NCBI GenBank assembly: GCA_025917655.1
Contig: CP084611.1
Span: 4,464,001-4,528,000 of the forward strand
Length of the DNA: 64,000 bases
Direction of reading: 5' to 3'
Source of the DNA: Chlorella sorokiniana
Lineage: Eukaryota > Chlorophyta > Trebouxiophyceae > Chlorellales > Chlorellaceae
Positions 10,887-20,983 of the stretch are shown here, one piece after another. The translations under genes were made by a program, and so were the position numbers. The notes under the pieces were generated by a model. The model saw only the letters and a program-made list of their open reading frames with translations, was not told the DNA's origin and made no database searches. Numbering within the stretch: position 1 is the first letter of the stretch; every line of letters starts with the position of its first letter.

Positions 10887-13394
10887 TCAAGTGGTTCGTT
10901 GCTTTGGCTGTGAAGTTGCTGCCGATGGCGCTGCGATGGGCCGGGGATCCCGCGGCGTGGGGCTGTCTTCCCTGCAGCAAATGTGCTTACACAGAGAAGG
11001 GTCAGGGGAACAGCTCTAGATGGATCGGATGGATCGCGGCAAGAAAGATGGCACACCCACCTGTCATACGACGAATCTGGCACCGGCGCGGCCATCACCG
11101 CAATGCTGCGTGGCCGTGGCTGTCGCACGCTGCTGCCGGAGAGGCTGCCGCGCTGCTGCTCGTCGCCCAGTGTTGCACTTGCTGGAGCCAAGTTACCCAT
11201 GCTGCCGCCGCCCTTGAGCTCCGTCTGTGTGCGGCTGCTCGAGCGGCTGTGCCCCGCAGAGCTGCGGCCCTGCTGCACCACAGGCAGCAGCGGCGGCAGC
11301 AGCGGTTGCTTGGAGACCTGCAGCCACAACAAAAGAAGCAGGTCGTTCAGAAGCCAGGCTCACAGCAGCCCACTGCGGCTATCGGTGAGCAGGTGGGCGA
11401 GAATCGCAGCCATCCAGGCAGGACCTGGCCCCAGTCAGCGCAGCACTCACATCTAGCTTGGCCATGGTGTCCTCGCCAGTCTCAATGTCCCCCACATCCG
11501 CCAACTCCACCTCATCCTCGCCAACCAGCGGCCGATGCGGCCTGCACCAGACCGTTGGCAGAAGAGCGTGACGGGCAGGCGAATGAAGCAGCAGCAGCAA
11601 GCCGAGGAGCGGCAGCTGTGACAGTTTGGGATGTCCCGGCGAGGTGGGCAGGAGGCTCCCACATGCGCACCAGTAATCCTGGACAGGCCGCTTGGTTGTC
11701 CAGCGGCGGTGCATCGTGTAGAACACCAGCGGCACAGTGTAGAAGGCCACCACAACATCCACTGAGTAGTGCTGAAGGATGGGCACAAGTTGGGAGGTGG
11801 GCTTTAGTGACGCCAGAGAGCAGGTGCAAACCAACAGCAGCCCTGTCCAGTGTGTGTCACAGCTGGGCAGGCGCACCTTGCGGCTGGCAATGATGCAGAG
11901 GCCCATGAAGACCACCGCAATCCACGCAACAATCTGCAAGTCGGCAGCAGGGGACAGCAAGCTTGATTGGTGTAGGTTGGACCATACAGAGGCTGCCATG
12001 CCTACGCAACGAGTGCGCTGTTCCATCACAGCAGCCACGCAGGCTTGCCTGACAAGCATAGCAGGAAATGCCCGGGACTGTCGGGTGCACGGCGGCCCTG
12101 CAAACGCTGGTGCACCCACCTTGATGGCTAGTGTCTCGCCATACTCGGTGAAGGTGAGCACCCCAGTCAGCACAAACGTGGTGTGCGATGAGAAGATGAG
12201 GTCGCCGCAGCCGTGGGTGGCCTGCGCATGTCAGCGTGGGCGGGCGCTTGCCAGGTTGCTTGAACGTGTGGCTGTAATAACAGCTGCCCCCACTGTCTGC
12301 AGGCAGCTCCGCAGCAGCCTGCCACCTTGTGTGCCACGGGGTGGGTGATCCCCATCCGTGGCTTGCCGCCCGCACCTGGCGCCCCACGTCGACGACGACA
12401 TGCCCCCACCAGTGCTCCGGCATCTCCCGCACCGCTGTGTCTCGCCCCAGGCGGCAGTGGTAGTTGGGGGCGGGCAGTTGCGTGACGGTGAAGGAGATGA
12501 TGCGCAGGATCTGGCATGCTGCAGAAGAGAGGCGGGGAGAGGAGAAGGCACCCTCGTCCGTCAACGCTTTGGTGGAATGACAGGACATGAGGCAGCCAAT
12601 CCACAAGGCAAAACCAGCCATTAGGGCTGGGGCATGGGATTCCATCTGTACGCCGTCAGCAAGCAGCGCTGCGAATGCGCCCGCCACGGGAGCGGAGCAG
12701 CAAGCCAGCAGCGCGGCCAGCCCCTGCTCAGCAGCGCGGCTCACCCACGAGCACCATGAGCAGGCGAGCGTACAGGACGGCGGTGTAGAAGCGCTTGCGC
12801 GCGGTGACAAAGGGGGAGAAGGACCAGATGATGAAGGGGATGAACATGCACCAGAAGATGGTCTCGCTGACCCACGCGTTCCGCAGGCCCAGCTCCTGCG
12901 GGAGGCAGGCGCAGGCGGCGGCCCCGCGCCTCAGCGTCCAAGCAGAACCAGCATGCGACAACGCCAAGAGCCAGCGCCAGACCCGGGGCAGCAGCATCAT
13001 CGCTGCCCAGGAACAGCGGGCTGGAGGCCGACTCCCACCGGCAGGAAGCGGAAGCCAATATCGCCCAATGGCTGCTCCTGCGGCTGGTGCATGCGATGTG
13101 CAAGCTGTGTGAAGATGCCGTGCACATACTGGAACATGGCGCCAAAAAGCACTTGTTTCCAGCGTGCCTTGAGCATCGGCAGCTGCAGGGGAAGCACGGC
13201 GGCGAGGCGGGTGACAGGTTAGGTGACAAGTTCTGGCTCCACGCAGCGAAGTGGCCGCGCTCAAAATTTGCAACTCAAGTGAGCCAGCACGGCAAGCGCT
13301 CCTGCTGTAGCACGTTTCCTGAGGTGACTGGCCTGGTCAGCAGCAACTTGCCTCTATGGTGAACTCTAACTTGATCCTGCGCCACGTTTCGCAT
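10887..13394 (-). CDS. inositol-phosphorylceramide / sphingomyelin synthase family protein
   Basis: Multi-pass membrane enzyme that transfers a phospho-headgroup to ceramide (PAP2_C family, cf. Arabidopsis ERH1). Exons: candidate first 13314-13394 (ATG at 13394), then 13039-13182, 12745-12895, 12376-12518, 12120-12221, 11877-11933, 11671-11771, 11451-11541, 11061-11317 and 10887-10971. All phases join without any frameshift. Motifs: QLPAPNYHCR, then CGDLIFSSHTTF with the first catalytic His, and HYSVDVVVAFYT with the second His and Asp. Hydrophobic segments include ETIFWCMFIPFIIW and IVAWIAVVFMGLCII. About 120 residues follow the last span, acidic then Ser/Arg-rich, which is longer than in plant IPC synthases. 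Only the first exon is uncertain. Confidence 0.85.
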
Positions 13395-14180
13395 ACTCGA
13401 TCCCTCAATGAGGCGCTGCAGCTGCTGCAGCGCCCAGTGGCAAACACGCCGCCATCGCTAAAGCCGCAACTGGCCTTCTGTCGCTGAAATTCGCTAAGCG
13501 ATCATGCACAGATGCAGTGAGCGCCGCTGCGGTCGCCTTTCTTGTAAGGCCGCTTCAGCGTTGCCACAGGGCTAAGAGCTTCTGTCGCTTTAACCCGTTG
13601 CAGGGTAGGATCAGTGGGAGATCCTGAATGCTGTAGCACGACGGGCAGTCCCTCAGCTTGATATATATGGCCCGCGAACAAAGAAACCAGAGTCAGCACA
13701 GCATGGCAGTGGTCCATGCACCGCTGACGGCACATACCTCAACATCTGCGCTGCCTTTCAATCAGAAACTTCCCACACAGGTGCTGCAGTAAAAAATCAC
13801 AACAGGAAGGGAAGGGCGCTGCCATCCTGTTGATTACACCCAACGTGTTAGGTGCCAAACGAACAGACGGACAGTGGGAGGAAGGTGCGGAAGTAAGGCA
13901 GCCTAGACTCTGAGACATGAAGGATAACAAAACTTGCAATGCGGGCATGCGAGGGCAAAGGACGGACGAACCAACCCTCATTTGCAGTATGGGGTCCGGC
14001 TATGCAGCAGGCTGCACATACCCCGGCTGCGGAGAAGGAACAGAACGCGCTGGCCCGAGCCCCATACATGCCGCTTGAAGCTGTTGCAAAAGCGTCTCAA
14101 CCTGGTGCAAGCAGCTGCAAGGGCCCGACTGGCAGCAGCCGGGCGCGAGCGGCCGCTGGGACGCACGGGGCTGTGGATAA
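13395..14180. other. intergenic, IPC synthase-like promoter and V-ATPase c 3' flank
   Basis: A minus-strand TGTAA at 13834-13838 lies 343 bases past the V-ATPase stop and is its likely poly(A) signal. No further gene was recognised. Confidence 0.45.
13661..13668 (-). promoter_or_regulatory. possible TATA element
   Basis: An ATATATAT tract upstream of the candidate first exon of the IPC synthase-like gene, in otherwise GC-rich sequence. It lies about 270 bases before the proposed ATG. Function is inferred only from position and composition. Confidence 0.3.
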
Positions 14181-15264
14181 TCAGGACACAGGTGCAGCCG
14201 TGCCCGCCTTGGAGGCCAGGATAATACCCACTGCAAGGGGAAGCAGGAGTCACCAAAGGTCAGCATAGTGTGTCTGCCTGTCCACATGAAGCGTGGCCAG
14301 AATAGAATAGTTGATAGTTCTCATAATAGCTGCCGACACGCACCAATCAGGCCGTACAGCGCCAGCGCCTCGGCGAAAATGAGGATGAGGATCATGCCCA
14401 CAAACAGCTTGGGCTGCTGCGCGTTGGCGCGCACGCCCGCATCGCCCACAATGCCGATGGCCATGCCAGCGCCCAGGCCAGCCAGGCCGCAGGCCAGCCC
14501 TGCGGCAAAGTGTGCGTAACCGTCGAAAAAGTAGTAGGCTTTGTCCGCCGTCTGGTTGACTGCAGGGGGTGGGAGGCGGGGGCAAACAACGAGGAGGTGG
14601 GCGCGGCCGCCAGGGACATGAACGACCGGCAGCGCCGCCTGCCACGCTGTGCATACGAAGAGCCCAAGGACAGCGGCACTACAGAAAAAGAGTGGTCGCT
14701 GATGTACTCTGCACTGCCCAGCTGAAACATAAGCAGTGCGGCTGGCAGCAAGGGGCTAGTCAACTCACTGTTGGTGCTAATGATGACAGCAATGATCAGG
14801 CCATAAATGCCCAGCACACCAGCCATGACCACGGGCACAATGCTCTTCATGACCAGCTCCGGGCGCATCACGCCCATAGAGGCAATGCCCACGCCCGACT
14901 TCGCAGTGCCATAGGCGGCGCCAAAGCCTGCAAAGTCAAAACAACCGGCAACGATGCGGTCAAGGGGGGCCAACAAGCGGCGCCACCTCATGCGCCCTGT
15001 GCTTACAGTGCACTTCCCAAACAATGCATCAGGCATGCCACCGAAGTGGTTGCAGGGGTTGCTCCCAGCAAGAATTTGCAGAGCCTCGGTTGCGCAGAGG
15101 GTGCTGCCCTGCTGTGCCGCCGTGCCCGGCAGGGAGGGCAGAGTGCCCACGAGCGGCGTACTCACATGAGAAGACCAGGGCGGCAGCTGCACCAAGGTAG
15201 CCGAACAGGGGGCCACCTGATCGCCGTTCCACTCGACCGTGGCAGAGACGGTGTTGCTGGACAT
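14181..15264 (-). CDS. VHA-c: V-type H+-ATPase proteolipid subunit c
   Basis: Rotor-ring subunit of the vacuolar proton pump, about 170 residues with four membrane helices. Exons: 15166-15264 (ATG at 15264), 14769-14927, 14344-14559 and 14181-14230. Helix 1 is [14 protein letters not shown], and exon 2 carries the highly conserved [20 protein letters not shown] and [15 protein letters not shown]. Exon 3 carries [15 protein letters not shown] and the proton-carrying Glu in [14 protein letters not shown]. The last exon ends [16 protein letters not shown]. The N-terminus is longer than in animals ([16 protein letters not shown]). One base is missing in the C-run before LFGYLG (about 15220). Neighbouring promoter region 15265-15940 is shared with the divergent proline dehydrogenase. 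Confidence 0.95.
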
Positions 15265-15940
15265 CGCGGCAGGGCTGGTGCGAAGCAGGGCCAGGGCCGG
15301 GATCAGCGGAGTGTAGCGAGCCTGGTCTGAAACTCCCACGGGGAAGCGGCAAGGCAAACGATCCGAGGGCAAGGGCTTGACGGTGCACCAGACTGGCTCT
15401 CCCTGTGCACAGACAAGCTGATGCTGCGCCTCTGTTGGGCTGCGAGGATGGAGATGCCAGGAGAAGGCTGGGGTTGTGGGATGGAGCCAAACGCGGTACA
15501 GCGAGATGTACATGAGGGCGAGGAGTGGATGCGAAGCTGGCGGGAGATGTGTCAATGCGGCCAGAGTAAACCTGATATCCGATCTTGAATCACCCGTCCA
15601 CCCTAGAGGCTGCTCGGCGCAGCGCGCCTGTCTGGCGCCGACAGGCGCACCTCCCCGAAACCTATTTGCCAGCCAACATCACACTAGGTAGGTGAGAAGG
15701 AAAAACCCTATTGATCTGTCGCAGTTGCGGCGGCAGAAATGCCCGCAGCAGCGTCCTGACAGGCCGGTCCCCAGGCACTGACGGGCGGCCTCTGCCACCT
15801 GGGGACCCGCAGCCTATGCGTCTGTCCCAACCAAAGAGCCAGCAGCAAGGCTGCGCAGGCCTCCCATGCATTCTCCAAGACATCTTCGAGCACCCCCTGC
15901 CATCTGCTCCGCAGGCACCACCGTCGAACCCACGTCCACA
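15265..15940. other. divergent promoter, V-ATPase c and proline dehydrogenase
   Basis: About 680 bases between two divergent start codons. An in-frame upstream ATG at 15866 could extend the proline dehydrogenase, but a splice acceptor-like CTCCGCAG follows it, so this may be 5' UTR or intron. Confidence 0.4.
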
Positions 15941-18900
15941 ATGCTGCGCGCCGCGCTGGCGCAGCGGCGGCGCTTCCCGCCCCTGCCCCCGGCCGCGGCC
16001 GCGGGCTTGCACGGCAGCGGCGCCACGCAGGCGCTGGCAGCGGAGGTGGCCCCTGCCCGCATGGAGGAGGCGGCGCAGGTGGTGAGGGAGGTGATGGGCG
16101 AGCCCGACCCGCCGCCCATCCGAGCGCAGCAGGCGCTGGAGGAGCCGCTGCCGCTGGCCGCCCTGCGCTTCGACGACCCCCAGGCCGCCTTCAAGGTACG
16201 CGCCTGCTGCTATGTGGCAGGCGGGCCGTTCCTGCAAGGCCAGCACGCATCACTGCCCCGCGGCACGCGCCGCAGCATGTGCGGGCCACCTGCCTCTTCA
16301 GCACTGCCCAGCTGTTGGGCCCGACCCTGAGCCTGTCGGCTGCCCCCCGCCCCCCTCAGGCCAAGTCCACACTGGACCTGCTGCGCACGCTGTTCGTCTT
16401 CCGTGTCTGCCGCATCCAGTCTCTGGTGCAGAACGCCGACAGCCTGTTGGCGCTCAGCAAGCGCGTGTTTGGCTCCACGCTCACCAACACCGTCGTGCGT
16501 GCGACCTTCTACAAGCAGTTTGTGGCGGGTGAATCGCTGGAGGCGGTGTGCGATACGATTGCCGCGCTGCGCCGCCATGGCATCGGCGGCATCACGTACT
16601 TTGCCGAAAGTGAGCCCGGCGGCACGTGGCCTGACTCCTTCCTGCGCTGGCCTGCTCCCCCGCCCTGCCTGCCCTGCGCGCCGTGGTCTGACCTGCAGGG
16701 GAGGACGCGGTGCGCATCCAGCCCACGCTGCGCAAGATGAAGGCCTGGGGCGTGCGTGCAATCCTAGACTATGCGGCAGGCGAGTGGTGTGGCAGGCCGC
16801 ACGCGCGAGGTGCAGCAGCGCGGTCGCGGCGGGCTGCAGGCCGGCGGCAGGGTGGTGCGGCCGGCAGGGCCGGCGACCTGACAGGCGCACGCGCTGGCCT
16901 GCGCACGTCGCGACCCGCCGCTTCGCCGAGCCCGGCTGCAGCTGGCGCACCACTCATCTCGCTGTGGGGCGCATGCTGCATCGCCGCTTTGCCTGTTCAT
17001 CCCGGCTCTTACCCACATTCGCATGGCTCAGCATGAAGCAACTGGCAGCCAGCCACTCATGCTGTGTTTGTATGGTCGCCCGCGGTTGCTTCTGCAGAAG
17101 ATGACGTGGCACAGGAGGAGGGAGCCGCCAGCCGGCAGGCCCCCACGACTCCGGTGAGGCCACACCGCAGACCCCCCAGCAGGCCAAAGGCCACCCCCAC
17201 CCCCATTGTGCTGCCCCACGCCGCTTGTTTCCTTCTCCTTGCATCGCTGCCGGGAGGGGCTGGCGCTTGGTGACGCGCGTGGTGCGGCCGCTGCGCAGTG
17301 ATTGCCCGCACCTACGAGTACGAATCGGAGCGGCAGTGCGACTCCCGCATGAGCGTCTTCCTCAAGTCCATCGAGGCGGCACACAGCGCGGAGGGGCAGG
17401 GCTTTGCAGGTGGGCAGGGGGAGCGGGCTGAGGGGAGCTGAAGGCCAGGCAGGCGTGGCGTTGTGCTCTGCCGCGCACAGCTGTTCTGTGAGTACATGCT
17501 CAGTCAATGGTTTGGTTTACTCCATACTCAATTTACAATGAGAAAAGCATACAAACTTAAGCTGCCCCTCCCTCCCCATAGCCCCCCCCACTAACCCACC
17601 CACCCACACTCCACCCCAAACCCCCTTGCAGCCATCAAGGTGACTGCGCTGGGACCCCCAGCCCTGCTGGAGCGCACCTCCACCAGCCTGCTGACCATTC
17701 GCGACCTGTTTGCGCGGTTCGACACAGGTGTGGGGCGCGGCCAGCAAAACGATGCGTCGCTGCAGCCGTGCCCGCGCGCTGTGTGGCCCCTTGGCGGCCT
17801 GACTGCTGCCTACCCAGCACCCAGCACCCTTCCCCCCTGCTGCTTCTGCCTTCGCCAGCTCAGCAGGCAGGCAAAGAACCTTATCGCTCTTGTCCCCGCG
17901 TGCTCTGCCCGCAGACGGCAATGGCCAAGTCACCAAGGACGAGTTTGCGCAGGTGTACTCCCAGCTCTTTGTGGACGACGCACCCGAACGCATTGATGAG
18001 GTGGGCTCCATTTACTCAATTGACATTGACATTAAACTTAATCCACTACACGGGCGGGGGCGAGGGGGCCCAGCACACGGTGCACTGCAACTGCGCCGCC
18101 CTCTGCGGCTCGCCTCGCTCCGCAGCGCCTCCTGCCCCCGCACTCCCACACAACCCAGGCTTGCGCTGCCGCCCCTGGCTCCCGGTGCCGTCACAGCCCC
18201 AGCCCCCTGCTCGCGTGTGCTTCCAGCTTGTCCAGTTTGTCTGACTTGCCACCACTGTCATCATTGCCCTCTGCACACCCACCCTCGCTTCCCCCTGCCG
18301 CAGCTCTTCAGCCACGTTAACGTGGGCGCAGCGGCGTGGTGGACTATGTGGAGTGGGTGTCCCGCATCTCTGTGATGGACACCGCCGCCATCGCCGCGCG
18401 CTGCCGCTCGCGCGGGCCCTTTGCGGGTGGGGCGCGCTGTGGGGTGGCGGTCGCGACTGCTGCTGTCGCGAGGGCCCGAGGGGGCAGCGCTATCATTGGG
18501 TGCAGCCCTGGTGTTCACGTGCTGGGTCTCCTGTGCTTCTGTGGGGGATCCCTCCTGCCGTTCGTGGGGGGGGACCTCTCACAGGTTGCTGCAAGGCCTC
18601 GGCCCTTTGCCAACGCTGCCAGCGACACACCCGCAAAGCCCACCCACCTTCACCGCCTCCTGCCCTCTGCAGAGGCGGCCCTGGACACGGAGGAGCAGCG
18701 CCTGCTTCACAACATGATGGGCCGAGTGGACCGCCTGGCACAGGCGGCGGCAGAGGTGCGGCCGCGGCACCGCTCCCTCCCGACTGCCCCTCCATGGCTG
18801 CCTGGCCCCCTCGAGCTTTCTTCCTGTGCTCTCGAAGCTTTGTTTTGGCGCAAGACAGCCTGCTGCAGCCCATCATCAAGGATCGCTGCTGCCCCCGCCC

Positions 18901-20590
18901 TACGCTCACGCGATTATGCACCCCAAGTTACACCCCTGCCACGCCCCTGTGCCGCCTCCAGGCCGACGTGCGCCTGCTGGTGGACGCCGAGCACTCGTAC
19001 TTCCAGCCCGCCATCGACAACACCGTGACCGAGCTGCAGCGCACCCACAACCGCCAGGCGCCGCGCATCTACAACACAGTGCAGGTGGGTGGGTGGGTGT
19101 GGGGTGCGGGTTGTGTTGGGCGGGCGTGGGGTGTGAAGGGTGGAAAAACGGCACACGCGCGGGCGCGGTGAGGGGCATCAGGTTCTACTAGCAGCTGGGA
19201 TCAGCCAGCGGTGGGAGCACTGCTCGGCTGCTCGTGCTTCTGCCAGGCACGCCGCTCTTGCCCGCGACATCGCCCACACCATGCCCCGCTGCAGTGCTAC
19301 CTGAAGGACTCCCACCAGCGCCTGCTGACCGAGCTGGAGCGCGCGGCGAGAGGTGGGTGCAGCGCGGCTGTTGCTTGGGCCGTGCCTTGCTCGGCCTTGT
19401 GTCTGCGTGGCAGGCCAACCCGCCAGGTACTCACATGTGTTCTGCCCGCCGTGACTCCCGGCCTCCTACGCCGCCTTGATCCCACTCAGGGCTACAAGTA
19501 TGGAGTGAAGCTGGGTGAGCGGCGCATGCATGGCAGCTGCACACCCTCCTGCCCAGGCGTGCCTCCCTCCTGCGCCTGCCTCCCCTCTGCAACACACACC
19601 CACCCACCCCACACCCCACACCCACACCCACACCCACACATGCTCCACACCCCACTGCCATGCCCTGCAGTGCGGGGGCCTACATGGTCCTCGAGCGCCA
19701 GCGCGCCGCCAGCATGGGCTACCCCTCCCCCATCCACGACACCGTGGCGGAGACGCACGCCAACTACAACGAGTGAGCGGGGAAGGGGGTGGTGGCGTGC
19801 GGGTTGCATGCCTGTCGGCACGGGAGGGCACTGCACCGGCTGAAGCCGTGTGGTGCAAAGACCAAGCCTGCCTGCTGCCACCGTGACATGCTACACATAC
19901 ACACACACACTGCTGCTACTTTGAACTGCTACACACACACACACACACACACGCACCTTCAAAACCCTCCTCCCTCCAAGGTGTGTGGCGGAGCTGCTGC
20001 GGTGCGTGGCCCGTGAGGGCGCGGAGGTGATGGTGGCCACCCACAACCAGCACAGCGTGGAGCTGGCGGTGGCGCGCATGGCGGCGGGGGCCTGCCCCCT
20101 CCTCGGGCGTCTTCTTCGGCCAGCTGCTGGGCATGGCTGACCACCTCACCTACACGCTGGGCGCCAACGGCTACGGGGCCTACAAGTGAGAGGGTTGAGT
20201 GACGCAACGCAGGCCGGGGCTAGGGGCAGGCGCACAAGCAGGCGTGCCTGCAGGCGCGCAAGCACAGCAGCATTTCGCGCGGCGTGGAGGCGCCCTCGGC
20301 GCGTGCCAGCTGCTCGCCGCCTGCCAGCCATCCAGGCCCGAGCGTCGTGGATCACAGCCGTACTGCTCTGTGCTGCGTGCCCGCCTGGGCGGTACCGTGC
20401 AGGTACGTCCCCTTTGGCGCCGTGGACGAGGTCATGCCCTACCTCATACGCCGCGCACAGGAGAACTCCACCCTGCTGTCGGGAGCGGCGGCGCAGGGAC
20501 GAGCAGGCCATGACCCGGGCGGAGCTCAAGCGCCGCCTGGGCCTGACGCTGGCGCCGCCGATGCCCAGCGACTGGGCGCGGGCGGGCTAA
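15941..20590 (+). CDS. ProDH: proline dehydrogenase with internal EF-hand
   Basis: FAD enzyme of the mitochondrial inner membrane that oxidises proline to pyrroline-5-carboxylate. About 15 exons, among them 15941-16195, 16360-16609, 16699-16779, 17098-17153, 17632-17727, 17915-18000, 18673-18755, 18962-19084, a 25-nt exon at 19490-19514, 19981-20185 and 20403-20590. The Arg/Ala-rich start looks like a mitochondrial presequence. Family blocks: ATFYKQFVAGE, AILDYAAEDDV, VDAEHSYFQPAI, YNTVQCYLKD, GVKLVRGAYMVLER, TVAETHANYNE, VATHNQHSVELA, FGQLLGMADHL and YVPFGAVDEVMPYL. A complete EF-hand loop DTDGNGQVTKDE spans exons 6/7, as in eukaryotic ProDH with Ca-binding inserts. Intron 3 has a GC donor (CAG|GCGAGT). 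About five single-base slips occur, e.g. near 17299, 18330, 19675, 20090 and 20495. Confidence 0.9.
19931..19952. repeat. (AC)11 microsatellite
   Basis: Intronic dinucleotide tract in the proline dehydrogenase gene; a second short (AC)n lies at about 19897-19909 and CCCACA repeats at 19600-19640. Confidence 0.9.
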
Positions 20591-20757
20591 GCTGCCCGCG
20601 CATGTCCGTGTGTTTGTTTGTGATCTCGTGTCATCTTCAGCCCTGTGCAGTGTCCACCCGGGACAAGTTGGGCCTGCCGCTCGCACGGCTGCGACTTGAT
20701 GTGATCCATCCAGACTAAATGAAGCTTGAAGCACAGCTCCTAAAAGGCATGACCCCC

Positions 20758-20762
20758 TGTAA
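20758..20762 (+). promoter_or_regulatory. TGTAA poly(A) signal of proline dehydrogenase
   Basis: Lies 168 bases past the stop codon, in the gap between two convergent genes. Confidence 0.55.
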
Positions 20763-20866
20763 TTATCGCTCCCTGTCATCGCCCAGGTGAGGCTAAGCCT
20801 TGCTGGCAACACCTGAGGGCCCCTGATCCAATCTCACTGGGGCTTTGAACAGCGTCGACGTCAGGA

Positions 20867-20871
20867 TTACA
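20867..20871 (-). promoter_or_regulatory. TGTAA poly(A) signal of the lipase gene
   Basis: Reads TTACA on the plus strand, about 113 bases past the lipase stop and about 105 bases from the opposing proline dehydrogenase signal. Confidence 0.55.
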
Positions 20872-20983
20872 CACCCCCTCGCACCGCAACACTAACATGC
20901 AAACAGCATCACTTCTCTGACTAGTCAAAATTGTGTGGAGGGATCCACCGGCACTCATCAAACTCTCCCAGGCTGGCTTGCGC

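Noticed and set aside
15866-15940. Upstream ATG at 15866 as the proline dehydrogenase start
   Set aside because: Adds a leader of 25 residues that includes a strong splice-acceptor sequence; ATG 15941 gives a better mitochondrial presequence, though the longer form cannot be excluded.
19597-19640. CCCACA repeats as a CRISPR or satellite array
   Set aside because: Short, intronic, without unique spacers; a simple microsatellite.
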